Assembly: GCA_973895155.1 (NCBI GenBank)
Contig: OZ316892.1
Coordinates: forward strand, 15,996,001 to 16,060,000
Source of the DNA: Marsupella aquatica
Taxonomy: Eukaryota > Marchantiophyta
Reading direction: 5' to 3'
DNA length: 64,000 nucleotides
Below are positions 24,341 through 32,963 of the stretch, one piece after another (the first letter of the stretch is position 1; every line of letters begins with the position of its first letter). The position numbers were made by a program, and so were the translations under genes. The notes beneath the pieces are model-generated. The model was not told where the DNA came from. It did no database searches and saw nothing but the letters and a program-made list of their open reading frames with translations.

Positions 24341-25700
24341 AGGGGAGGGGACACCAACGTGGTACGGCTTGATAATCACCTTCCTTTTAACAGGCTGCAT
24401 CCCTGACGGCATCAATCAGGAGGCCGCCGTTGTGTTTCTACGGAAAGCTGGGCCTTACGTCATGGTACAGGGTCACCTACATAAGGAAGGAGTTAATGGG
24501 AAGTTACAACGCTGCTTGGAGTATAAGGAGACGCTTATCGTGATGCGGGCCTTGCATGAAGAAGAAGCTGGAGGCCATTTCGTGGCGGTCACGACAGCCC
24601 GAAAGATTCTGGACTTGGGGTATTGGTGGCCAACGTTGCATCGGGATGTACAGCGCTTCATTAAGGGCTGTGACCTGTGTCAGCGGGCTGGGGCCCCGAG
24701 ACGGGCTCATCATCACCCGCTCACATCTGTGCTTCCATTGGCACCATTCGAAAAATGGGGAATTGATTATATCGGGCCGTTTACTCCCGTTACCCGAAGG
24801 CGAAGATGCAGGTACATCCTACTAGCTATTGATTACTCCACCAAGTGGGTCGAAGTGCGGGCTATGGTAAAGGACGATGCCGCAACCAGTGCCAGATTCT
24901 TATACGAACAGATTTTCACCCGATTCGGCCTGCCCTTAGAATTGGTAAGCGACCGTGGAACCCACTTCCTCAATGACACCGTAGCCCAGCTTACGGAGCG
25001 TTACCTAGTCAAGCACCGCAAGACTACCCCGTATCATCCTAAAGCCAACGGGATGGCGGAGAGAGCAAATGGTATCATTGGGAAGATCCTCAACAAAACT
25101 GTAGCTGCGCACAAAATGGATTGGGATGATAAGTTGTACACAGCGGTGTACTCGTATAATCTCGCTTACAAAACTACTACAAGTCACAGCCCGTACTTTC
25201 TCGTGTTCGGCCAACATTCGTTGGTGCCTATCGAGTTTGAAGTACACACTCCACGAGTCAGCATTCGAGATCGCTTACCTGAATCTGAAAGTTCATCAGA
25301 CCGAGCTTATCAGATTGAAGCCTTGGAAGAAGCACGGCTACTAGCAGCTCGACACGCCGTGAAGAAACAGGCAACTTCGAAGAAGCAGCACGACAAAGGA
25401 CTACGGAGGGTCGACGTCGTGGCAGGCAATCTAGTCCTTCTGTACAATAGTAGGTACATGCAGTTTCCAGGGAAGCTTCATACCCGGTGGTTAGGGCCCT
25501 TCCTTGTCAATCAGATCTACCGTAACGGATCTTTAGAGCTTGCGACGTATGCCGGCGATTTACTCCCCACGCGAATCAGCTACGATCGTGTAAAAAAGTA
25601 CCACCATCAAGATGACAACGCCGAGAGTGATGTTCGCGAGGACGCTTCACAATTAAGCAGGGAGCTATGTGACGCCGCCGGTACGGCGGTTAATGAGTGA
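24341..25700 (+). CDS. Integrase of the 14-kb element (intact domain, pol C-terminus)
   Basis: Integrase joins element DNA to the chromosome. The frame from 23889 to 25700 is open. It has the N-terminal H2C2 zinc site (HEEEAGGHFVAVTTARK...CDLCQRAG) and the catalytic triad Asp at 24765 (GIDYIGPF), Asp at 24951 (VSDRGTHF) and Glu at 25059 (NGMAERANG), with the canonical 35-residue spacing between the last two. A C-terminal domain (RWLGPFLVNQIYRNGSLEL) follows. No chromodomain is present. The stop lies 33 nt inside the 3' LTR, so the pol end and LTR overlap. The domain is intact although the upstream polyprotein is broken. Confidence 0.9.
25655..25667 (+). promoter_or_regulatory. Candidate polypurine tract
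   Basis: AAGCAGGGAG lies directly before the 3' LTR start, where plus-strand DNA synthesis of LTR elements is primed. It lies within the integrase reading frame. Confidence 0.6.
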
Positions 25701-26025
25701 TTCGGTCTAACTGCACTCGGCACGCGCGTTAGGAGTGTCTTAGACCGCTATTATTAGCATAACAACAGTATTTAGGTAATCATTATGGGTAGGATATCAT
25801 TAGGCAATAAGGGGGAATTCAGGTTCGGACTGGCGGCTGGTCGCTATTCGCACACCCGGGTTACGAGCGTGGAGGGCCCCTCCCTCGGGTCCGTATAACA
25901 AACTTAAGGAAGCGGCCACTGACACGCGCTGACTCAGACCGGCGGAGTGGCCGGCACATCACAAGCGTGAGCGGTTCAGCCTATGGGCGTCGAGGAGACG
26001 TCGGGGGATCGACAAGCCCTCAAGG

Positions 26026-26032
26026 TATAAAA
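26026..26032 (+). promoter_or_regulatory. TATA box of the 3' LTR
   Basis: TATAAAA in the same context (caagg...ggggagcc) as 15949-15955. Confidence 0.72.
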
Positions 26033-26133
26033 GGGGAGCCAACCCTTTGTAGTGCACCAGTCCATCAGTCCACGCGCCAGCTTCGACCCCAACTCTCTCG
26101 TTTGTTCTAAGTCGCCACTACTATCTCCTCTGA

Positions 26134-27108
26134 ATGTCGCACATGATCCTCTCCAACTCGGCCATTCGATTCTGGACGCAGTTCCTATCTACCGGAAGGC
26201 ACTTGGCCGACTCATTGAAACACGCCAACCCGCGCCGATACAAAATCGAACGCGAGTACGAGAGAGCCATCCGCCTAGCAGGACGACACCACTACATCCT
26301 TAACTTTGACTACCCGTCTCAGAGCGAGCTTTACCGACCAGCAGAGGTATCCGAGTACTTCTTCAACGGAGACAAATATATTGGGTTCTAGGAAGCATTG
26401 CTTCGGCTTCCGGACGAGGTCTTCAATATCCCGGGTACGATCGACTTGCAGCGATATCACTTCGACCACATCCCTGCTCAGGTTCGGGCTATCATCAATA
26501 GCGAGTCCAGCACTACCCATTCGACAAGGTCGTCTGCACTCGCTTCGGAGAACTTCTACCAGCACCTACAGAGCTTCATAGGAACTCGGCCAGCAACCAA
26601 CATGACCAACTCAGTTGTACCCGCACCCGTACCCGTACCCATACAACCTCAGGCTCAGCTTCGGCTTCAGCCTCAGCCGCAGCCTAGCCAAACCCCACCA
26701 CCGATCGCCCAGCCAGCACAAGTACGCTCCGTCATCAACGTTGTGGATCTTAGCGATGATGACAAGGCTACCCTACCCTTGACCAGGCGGCCCAGAGGAA
26801 CAAGCGCTCAGGGGGCCGATACTATATCGTCCCCACCCCCTGCTCTGACCCCAGGAGCGGCCCCGGCAGACAACATGGTGACCGTGGCCGACCCGGGCCC
26901 GTTACTAACGGCAGTAGCACTACCCAGGCCCGATCGGGAGGATGGGGAGGTGTCACCTTCCCCGAGCCAGTCACGGGGGAAGAAGAGGAAGGAATCCACC
27001 ACTGCATCCGGGTTACCGTTGGCCACGGTAGCCGTGGCCAAGGTGACGATGCACCGCATGGGGGAAAACATTCACAAAAACATCCTCCATAGCATGCGGT
27101 GTACCTGA
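26134..27108 (+). pseudogene. LTR-encoded ORF-A, copy with nonsense mutation
   Basis: This is the 3' LTR counterpart of 16057-17034. A TAG at 26389-26391 replaces the Trp of GFWEALLRLP, splitting the frame into 26134-26391 and 26398-27108. The rest, including the Pro/Gln-rich stretch and the RGKKRKE motif, is conserved. Near its end it lacks about four bases present in the 5' LTR but still terminates at the same MRCT stop overlapping ORF-B. Confidence 0.8.
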
Positions 27109-28715
27109 AGACTCAGGGATTCGAGCACCTCGCCTCCCTCCCCTGGAACACTTGCAGGTACTACGGGGAGGACATGACGGAGTTCGTCAGGAATTATGAC
27201 GACGCGCGTCAACATACTCGGCTGCGGGGAAGGAGTATGTCCCTCACGGAAGAACGGCTCAGGATGATCTTCGGGTTACCCGAAGGTGACCATCGAGTCA
27301 AATCACGGGCTCCCGGGGGCAAAGGAGCCAAGTACCAATCTTCAAGTTTTCCCTCAGAGGGAGCAGTGGACAACGGGTTCGTGATGAAGACCTGCCTCAT
27401 CCCCGAGATAGCTGAGCGTCTAGAGTTCCAAAGGTACGCCCTCCACATGATGGAACCCCGGGGGGAGATCTCCGCCGCCCAGGTTATCCAGGTCGAGAAC
27501 TATCGACCTAGGAGGTGGGCATCATACTTCGCTAAGAAATTCCATGAAGAGATGGAGCGGCGAAGGAAGACGCTGTACATTGGCGGGAAGGCGTATTTCG
27601 CTAGCCACATCGAGATCATTCTTGAGTGGTACGCCCGGTTTGATCGACGAACCCTTCCCCATGTCAACGTTACAAAGCTGGTCCCAGCTAGGTGGGTTTT
27701 CCCGGCCTTGGAGAGATGGCCCCAGCCCGAGGCCCGAAGTCCAGCGGACACGCCAGCTTCACCCACCCCACCTCCACAAGTAGCTGTAGTCATAACCGAG
27801 GAGGTACCGGATGGGTCGGGTGTCGCAACCGTTGATGCGACCCAACAGGTCGGGCTAAGTACAGAAGTCGGTACGGCGGAGGTCTTACCCGAGCCCGGTT
27901 CTCCCAAAGACCCACCGGTGGCTATTCCGGAGAACCGGACATTGCTACAGGAGGACGCTCCAGCCCCTTCCAACGTTACGTCCCCAGGGCTGGACGTCAC
28001 TGCCCCGGCCCCCGCACGTGTTGACGTCTGCCCGTGCCCAACTCCGGACAGACACAACCTGGACCACCCGGAACTCTTCGTACCGGGTACATTTCTGAAC
28101 GGGCTTCTGGGAGATTTCTCTCATCAAATTGCCCGGGATACCGGGGAGTTCATGGCCCGGAAGGTAGCCTGTTTCTTCAATCAGGAGTTGGTTGCCGCAG
28201 TAAAGGCAGGTCGGGCCCAGTCAGAGGCCCTTCAAAGGATAGAGCGGTACCGGGTGAAGTCCATGTACCTAAAGAATGAAGTTGCAGCTCAAGAGGCTGA
28301 GCTTCGGCAACTACGACCCAAGGTTGCAGCCGCCGATGAGTTGTTAGCAAAGGTGCACGCTCTTACCGCCCTAGCCGAACAAGCCAAAGCTGGGAACGAG
28401 GCCGAGATTACACGACTCCGGAACCAAATTGACAGTTTGAAGAATCAAACTGTCACCTGGCAGAAAGACCTGGAGGAGGCCAAGGAACGGGCCCAACGGG
28501 ACACGGCGGAGATAGCCACGCTACAGGCCGAGGTGGCGCGGCTCCAAACCGAGGCCGAGAAGCAGGACCAACTGGCGGGTAAACTGACAAGTGACGCCCA
28601 GCAGTTGGAGGAGGCTTGTCAGGAGGCAGCAGAGGAGACGGACGCGGCGAGGCGAGAGAACGAATCTCTGCTGGACCAGGTCCAGCTCCTCAAGGCGGAC
28701 AATGACAGGCTTTGA
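27099..28715 (+). CDS. LTR-encoded ORF-B (538 aa), nearly intact in 3' LTR
   Basis: The nominal start is a GTG at 27099; homology with the 5' LTR suggests the true reading may begin a little upstream or be joined to ORF-A. Residues 1-200 form a globular domain (ASLPWNTCRYYGEDMTEFV, GRSMSLTEERLRMIFGLPEG, AYFASHIEIILEWYARFDRR). This loosely resembles the N-terminal domain of plant retrotransposon-associated 'putative plant transposon protein' families, but the match is uncertain. Residues 215-320 are Pro-rich. Residues 345-538 are a long Glu/Ala/Gln-rich coiled coil (EIARLQ/EVARLQTEAEKQDQLA type heptads). The TGA at 28713 corresponds to CGA in the 5' LTR, so 14 or more C-terminal residues are lost. 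The role is unknown; a structural or nucleic-acid-associated protein is only a guess. Confidence 0.6.
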   Translation: MYLKTQGFEHLASLPWNTCRYYGEDMTEFVRNYDDARQHTRLRGRSMSLTEERLRMIFGLPEGDHRVKSRAPGGKGAKYQSSSFPSEGAVDNGFVMKTCLIPEIAERLEFQRYALHMMEPRGEISAAQVIQVENYRPRRWASYFAKKFHEEMERRRKTLYIGGKAYFASHIEIILEWYARFDRRTLPHVNVTKLVPARWVFPALERWPQPEARSPADTPASPTPPPQVAVVITEEVPDGSGVATVDATQQVGLSTEVGTAEVLPEPGSPKDPPVAIPENRTLLQEDAPAPSNVTSPGLDVTAPAPARVDVCPCPTPDRHNLDHPELFVPGTFLNGLLGDFSHQIARDTGEFMARKVACFFNQELVAAVKAGRAQSEALQRIERYRVKSMYLKNEVAAQEAELRQLRPKVAAADELLAKVHALTALAEQAKAGNEAEITRLRNQIDSLKNQTVTWQKDLEEAKERAQRDTAEIATLQAEVARLQTEAEKQDQLAGKLTSDAQQLEEACQEAAEETDAARRENESLLDQVQLLKADNDRL

Positions 28716-29658
28716 AGGCAGCGGGATGGCCGCTCCCATTCAAGCGGCTCTGGCAAGCGTGCCAGGCATTAGCGGCGGAGTAGGAATAGATTAGGATTAG
28801 GACTAGCTTAGTCAGGCTCTTGGGACAGGCACCTGCCTTAGGTACAGCATCGCTGCCGTGCTGTCCAGCCTGCGTAGATTAGGATCTTCTAATAAGACAC
28901 AGCCGTTTCCGGCCTGACTGTCAGCTTAGTTAGGACCTTAGTCAGTGAATCTTCGGCGAGAGGACACCCCGTCCCTCGGCCCTTAGTATTTAGTGCACCC
29001 CTCGGTAGAGGCAGGGGGGTTTTTTAGTTGCAAAGTTGGGCGTCCGCGGTATGTGCGGGGAGTCCCGACCTCTGGGAATGAAAGAGTACCAAGGGGAGGG
29101 GGTAGGACTAAGCTCGCCGGGTGAGTGCAAAGCCGGGCTCCGTTGTAGTGTGCACCCTCGGCCTTGAACCTGTTCATTCTGTCGCTGTCGGGTCAACTAA
29201 GTGTACGCATATGTTCCCTTTGTAGTAAAATCCTTTCCCATCATTTTCCTTCGTGTAAATCGAGATTGTATGCATGTGCGCGTGTATGTGTGTGGGTTTC
29301 TCGTATATGGGTGGCAGCGCCAGGCCGAACGCACTACCCGAGACGTGCACAAGGTGCAGCCTGCGGGTAAGTGGTTGCGAGCACGGGTTGAGGACCTGTA
29401 TCATCGAATCCGGATCGAAGGCTTAGAAGCCCTTAAGCCGGGGTCGATCCTGCTATCGACTAAGGTACGTTCCGGCGGCGGAACACAAACCATACCTAGG
29501 AGGTGTCCGTATTTAGCAATATGCGCACTTAGCGCTAGTTTACGAGAATAAGGTGCATTACGTGCTTCCCTTCCTGCCTGAACCCTCAGATTTACGAGGG
29601 ATGTGCCCGTCTAAGCTGAAGTCTGAGTTAAGGCCGCAGCCGATGATGTGACATTAAG

Positions 29659-29931
29659 TCCATCTCTAAACCAAACTTTAGAGTAATATTGACAACTCTC
29701 ACAAGATCCAACATAGGATTTTACATCCACATACATGCCTGACCACCAGTACCATCTGTGAACCCACTCATAGGTAGCTCTAACTCCTTGATGTCCTGCT
29801 TCAACAGCATCATGAGAATCCCATAAGACTATCTTCTTCTCTTCATCTGTATCAAGAACTCTACAAGGAGCCTGAATAGAGGTCACTACATGAATAGATG
29901 GCTCTACCAGCAAATTCTTCCACAAACTCAT
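29659..29931 (-). pseudogene. Gypsy-A integrase N-terminal zinc domain
   Basis: The frame carries the integrase H2C2 zinc-binding signature: DSHDAVEAGHQGVRATYEWV, then WWSGMYVDVKSYVGSCESCQ, and ends SKVWFRDG at the insertion site. Its upstream end (VLDTDEEKKIVLW) directly follows a deletion junction near 29871, left of which the frame belongs to RT. It belongs with the catalytic part at 14624-15589. Confidence 0.88.
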
Positions 29932-30259
29932 CTACTATAGGTCCTATTCCAGTATTGCAAATAGTAACCTTATTAGGTGATTGCATGTCCTGAATAAATC
30001 TAAGTTTAGCATTTTTCTTACGAATGGTAAACCAACAATTAGAATAAGGTGCATCTGCTCTTTCCAAAATCCTAGTGGAAAGTTTCTCCTTCAATAGATC
30101 AATAAGTTTAGGTAACAAAGCCTTGGGCACTGGAATGGGTTTCAAGTCCCAAGGAACATGTGGGATAGTGAAAATTACCAAAGGAGTAACGACACTAGGA
30201 TCCACACATCCCATCTCTTCAGGACAAAAGGCAAAAACCTTATCATGCTCACCAATCAT
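29871..30259 (-). pseudogene. Gypsy-A reverse transcriptase N-terminal fragment
   Basis: It encodes only the fingers and start of palm: FTIPHVPWDLKPIPVPKAL, ADAPYSNCWFTIRKKNAKLR, FIQDMQSPNKVTICN and YSCSDLYSG, the last ending just where the normal sequence would continue to the catalytic region. The active-site YVDD, thumb and all of RNase H are missing; the sequence jumps near 29871 to pre-integrase sequence in another frame. The fragment is separated from the upstream spacer by a TGA at 30260-30262. Confidence 0.85.
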
Positions 30260-30262
30260 TTG

Positions 30263-30700
30263 TCAAAACTCCTCTCTCGCTTCTTTTGTCAGCAACCCAT
30301 CATCACCAATCCTTAGTTGATTAAGGGTCTCCTTTGTGAATTTATGGCCAATCTTAGTCCGATCTCTAAGACTGGTCTCTTTACCTGCCTTCTCCAAAAT
30401 CTCCCTAGCATCCAAAGGTAAAGGAATTGCTGCTAGTCTCACTTTCTTCTCCACTATTTTGTACTTGGTGTTGACCTCAACAAATTGAGACAACTCGCCA
30501 TACAGCTCATGATTGATTTCCATATGAGCTTTCCCTTCTAAAAGACCTTCAATTATTTCTTTCAAAGACACTTCTACTCCTTCTTCATCTAGAAGACCTT
30601 CAATCTCTTCACTTTCCTCTAGCAATCCATGTATTTGCATAGTATCCTCAATCCTTGCAATTTTCTTTTTGAATTTTTTAGTAGTTTCACACACTTTCAC
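30263..30700 (-). pseudogene. Gypsy-A protease-RT linker
   Basis: The acidic 145-codon segment (LLEESEEIEGLLDEEGVE, TKETLNQLRIGDDGLLTKEA) lies between protease and RT and is in the same frame as RT. Such linkers lead into the RT fingers in Ty3/gypsy elements and have no catalytic motif. Confidence 0.7.
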
Positions 30701-30813
30701 ATAAGAAATTCAACAATTTAAGCTTTCACCTTCAAATGAGCTTACCAACAAACTATTCACATTCCAAGTCACCAGCGGGTCATTGGCGACGGCGCCTCGC
30801 CTTCCCGCATTGC

Positions 30814-31308
30814 TTAACAAGACGCCTTTCGGAAATCCTCATTTTTGTCCTTAGGTTCAGGTCCTCTCAACTCTTTCCAATTCCTCCAATGTCCAGGTTT
30901 CACTACAAGAAATTGGATAACCCGCAATTCATCTCGACTCCTCACTTTTGTCATATGAGTGTCATCTGGTAGGACCTTGTACTCCATTCGAGCTTGAGTA
31001 ATGTAAGGCTGTCCTAGAATGAGATCATAGGGCAAGCTATCATGCACAAAGATGTTAGTTGGTTCTATCACATGGCCAACCTTCACTGATACTCCAGGGC
31101 ATCCTCCCCAAAGCATATTCTTTGAACGATTGATTGAGTTGACAGACCATTGAGTATCACAATCAATCATCCATTGCCCAAGATCATAGATGCTTCTTGA
31201 CATCAGATTCAACTCAGATCCTGTGTCAATCAATGTTCGAGCTTTGCCCTCCATTCCTACAAGCTCTACCTCCACAACTGAGCAAGTTCTTGCCCAAAAC
31301 GGCTCCAA
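30814..31308 (-). pseudogene. Gypsy-A retropepsin (aspartic protease)
   Basis: This is the element's polyprotein-processing protease. It shows the catalytic loop TLIDTGSELNLMS (Asp-Thr-Gly present), WSVNSINRSKNMLWGGCPGV, and the second strand YDLILGQPYITQARM. It is frameshifted relative to the gag frame upstream (31346-32530) and to the linker downstream. Confidence 0.85.
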
Positions 31309-31345
31309 GATGGATTCCTTGTCGTCTCCTGAATCAGGATTCTTC

Positions 31346-32850
31346 CTAGCTTAAAGCACACATGACCCACACACTTTGTGAGGCCTTGAGCACCTCTTCA
31401 CGACTAATTTTTGCCATATCCTGGGTCATTGCAAATCCTGTTGTTGCTTTCGCCAATGGTTTCCACCTCTCCAATACCTCAACTCCTAACATCTTTGGTT
31501 CAGGAACTTCCTTTGTCGAAGACCCTAGCATCTGTGGTCTATGGATCTTCTCCGCATTCACTTAATACACTTCACACTCCACACTGGCTTGAAAAACATT
31601 TGAACCTTCTCCATCTTCATCAACATCAGAAAAAACCTCCATTCCCAAGACATGAGGTCCTTCCTTGTAAAATTGTTTTCGTTTCACCTTTGCAAGTAAT
31701 GCATCTTGAGCCTTGGAGTTCATGCAAGCAAAAAACTCCTCATTGGTGACTCCGCTCACCTCCGCTTTCCCAAACTTCTCAGCAACTTGATAATACACAA
31801 TGTGTTGCTCAACATCTTTTCTAAACCCAACCCTAAACCCTTCCACCTTCTCTTTTTTTACCACTTCCATCTCCTTTGAGGATGAAGGAGTCAAAGTAGG
31901 CTCCTTTGTTGTATTTCCTCTATCTTCAAATTGAACACTCCTCCTTGTTGGGACTCCTGATGATGGCTGCAAAATAGAGGGTCCAGGCTCAACCCTCTGT
32001 TTTCCTTTGGCACGTTCTTCCAAAGGTTCTGATGACTTTTGTTTCTCCTCCACCATAGAATCCCATAGAGATCCCACTTTTGCAGTGAAAGAAGAGATCA
32101 ACACTGGATCACTCCAACCTGACTTCCTCCTTACAAACTCTGCTAGTCTCTTCTTGTCTGTCTCTGTTGATGAAGAACTCCCAAAGAGGGTGTAAACATC
32201 TGCTTCATGCTCATCCTGATCTCCAAAAGCTGCTGCAATGGCTGAAGTATGATGTTCAGTCATTCTTCTCTCCACCAACACCTTCATACCGCCTTTGTTT
32301 GTGTTTATTGAAATAAGTTCTCCTGAATCATGATAAGCAAGCTTTCTTATGCCATCATAATCAATGAACTTGACTATTCTCTCTCTCAAAGCAACAGAAA
32401 GCTCCCCGCATTCACGCCTTGAGTGCTCCTTACTATCACACCAAATAAAATTCCAACTCCTTGCTCCGCCAATGGAACTCTCAACTCCTGGACCACCTCT
32501 TGGTGCTGGTCTTGATGCACCTCCTCCCATCTGCTCGAAGGTTTGGGTGGCAAGAATGGTAAGATTTTCATGAGTTCAGACAACTCATCCATTTTATCTA
32601 TGCTTTTCTCACCCCTACCAGTTGTTGACTCCATTTTCTCCATTCTCCTCATAGAAGTCATAGGTGCAACCGCATCTAGAGCACCTTCATGACTCAGCTT
32701 CTTTCTTCTATGCTTTTGGTTGACCCTAAGCACAACAATCTCAATCTCCTTCCAAGTTGGTGGACTGGCTCCACGACTTGGGTTCATCAATTCCAGAGCA
32801 AGCTCCAACTCGTCTTGAAACTTCTCATCAGCAGCTCGAATAAGTCATTG
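31346..32850 (-). pseudogene. Gypsy-A gag, frameshifted, with altered zinc knuckle
   Basis: The gag C-terminal portion reads in one frame through 32530-31562 and, after an in-frame TAA at 31562-31564, through 31561-31346. An N-terminal segment (MELALELMNPSRGASPPTW) lies in another frame at 32386-32808 and continues up to 32850 as AADEKFQDEL. The CCHC knuckle is FIWCDSKEHSRREC: the expected first Cys (C-x2-C-x4-H-x4-C) is Phe, so zinc binding is doubtful. The start of gag is missing at the LINE-B junction. Confidence 0.8.
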
Positions 32851-32963
32851 GTAATGTATTATAAGCTCCGGGACCATGAAAGTCAAAGGAGCTGCCACAA
32901 AAAGTAAAGTACAATGCAATCAAAGAAAAGAGCAACCAAAAGAGATTGCTCAGAAGAGGACAA

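Larger units (their letters stand above)
15590..29653 (+). mobile_element. 14.06-kb Tat/Athila-like LTR retrotransposon with coding LTRs
   Basis: The element is complete: 4003-bp 5' LTR, candidate PBS, gag with zinc knuckles, protease, reverse transcriptase, RNase H, integrase, PPT, 3986-bp 3' LTR, and a 5-bp TSD. Pol order PR-RT-RH-IN makes it Ty3/gypsy. RT motifs such as KDHYPLPFTDMVLDMVA and FLDGYLGYNQI, and the absence of a chromodomain, point to the Tat/Athila group, known for very large elements. Sampled LTR segments differ by roughly 3 percent, mostly transitions. The polyprotein frame has four in-frame stops and one frameshift, so this copy is not autonomous. It sits inside the integrase gene of gypsy-A. 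The most unusual feature is that each LTR encodes a two-ORF unit of about 880 codons. Confidence 0.95.
25668..29653 (+). repeat. 3' LTR (3986 bp)
   Basis: Starts TGTGACGCCG and ends GATGATGTGACA, followed by TSD TTAAG. Along a sampled 480-bp stretch it differs from the 5' LTR at about 13 positions, nearly all transitions. It carries the same TATA box and ORF pair. A 15-bp segment present in the 5' LTR near 19343 is absent here. Confidence 0.95.
29659..32850 (-). mobile_element. Gypsy-A: upstream part of the interrupted older Ty3/gypsy element
   Basis: Minus-strand order from 32850: gag with zinc knuckle, retropepsin, spacer, RT N-terminal part, internal deletion, integrase H2C2 domain, then the 14-kb insertion, then the rest of integrase at 15589-14624. 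Removing the insertion and one TTAAG copy leaves an uninterrupted integrase frame. The upstream end is cut at 32850, where LINE-B begins; no 5' LTR or gag start is seen on the other side of the LINE at 38464 onward. Confidence 0.88.
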
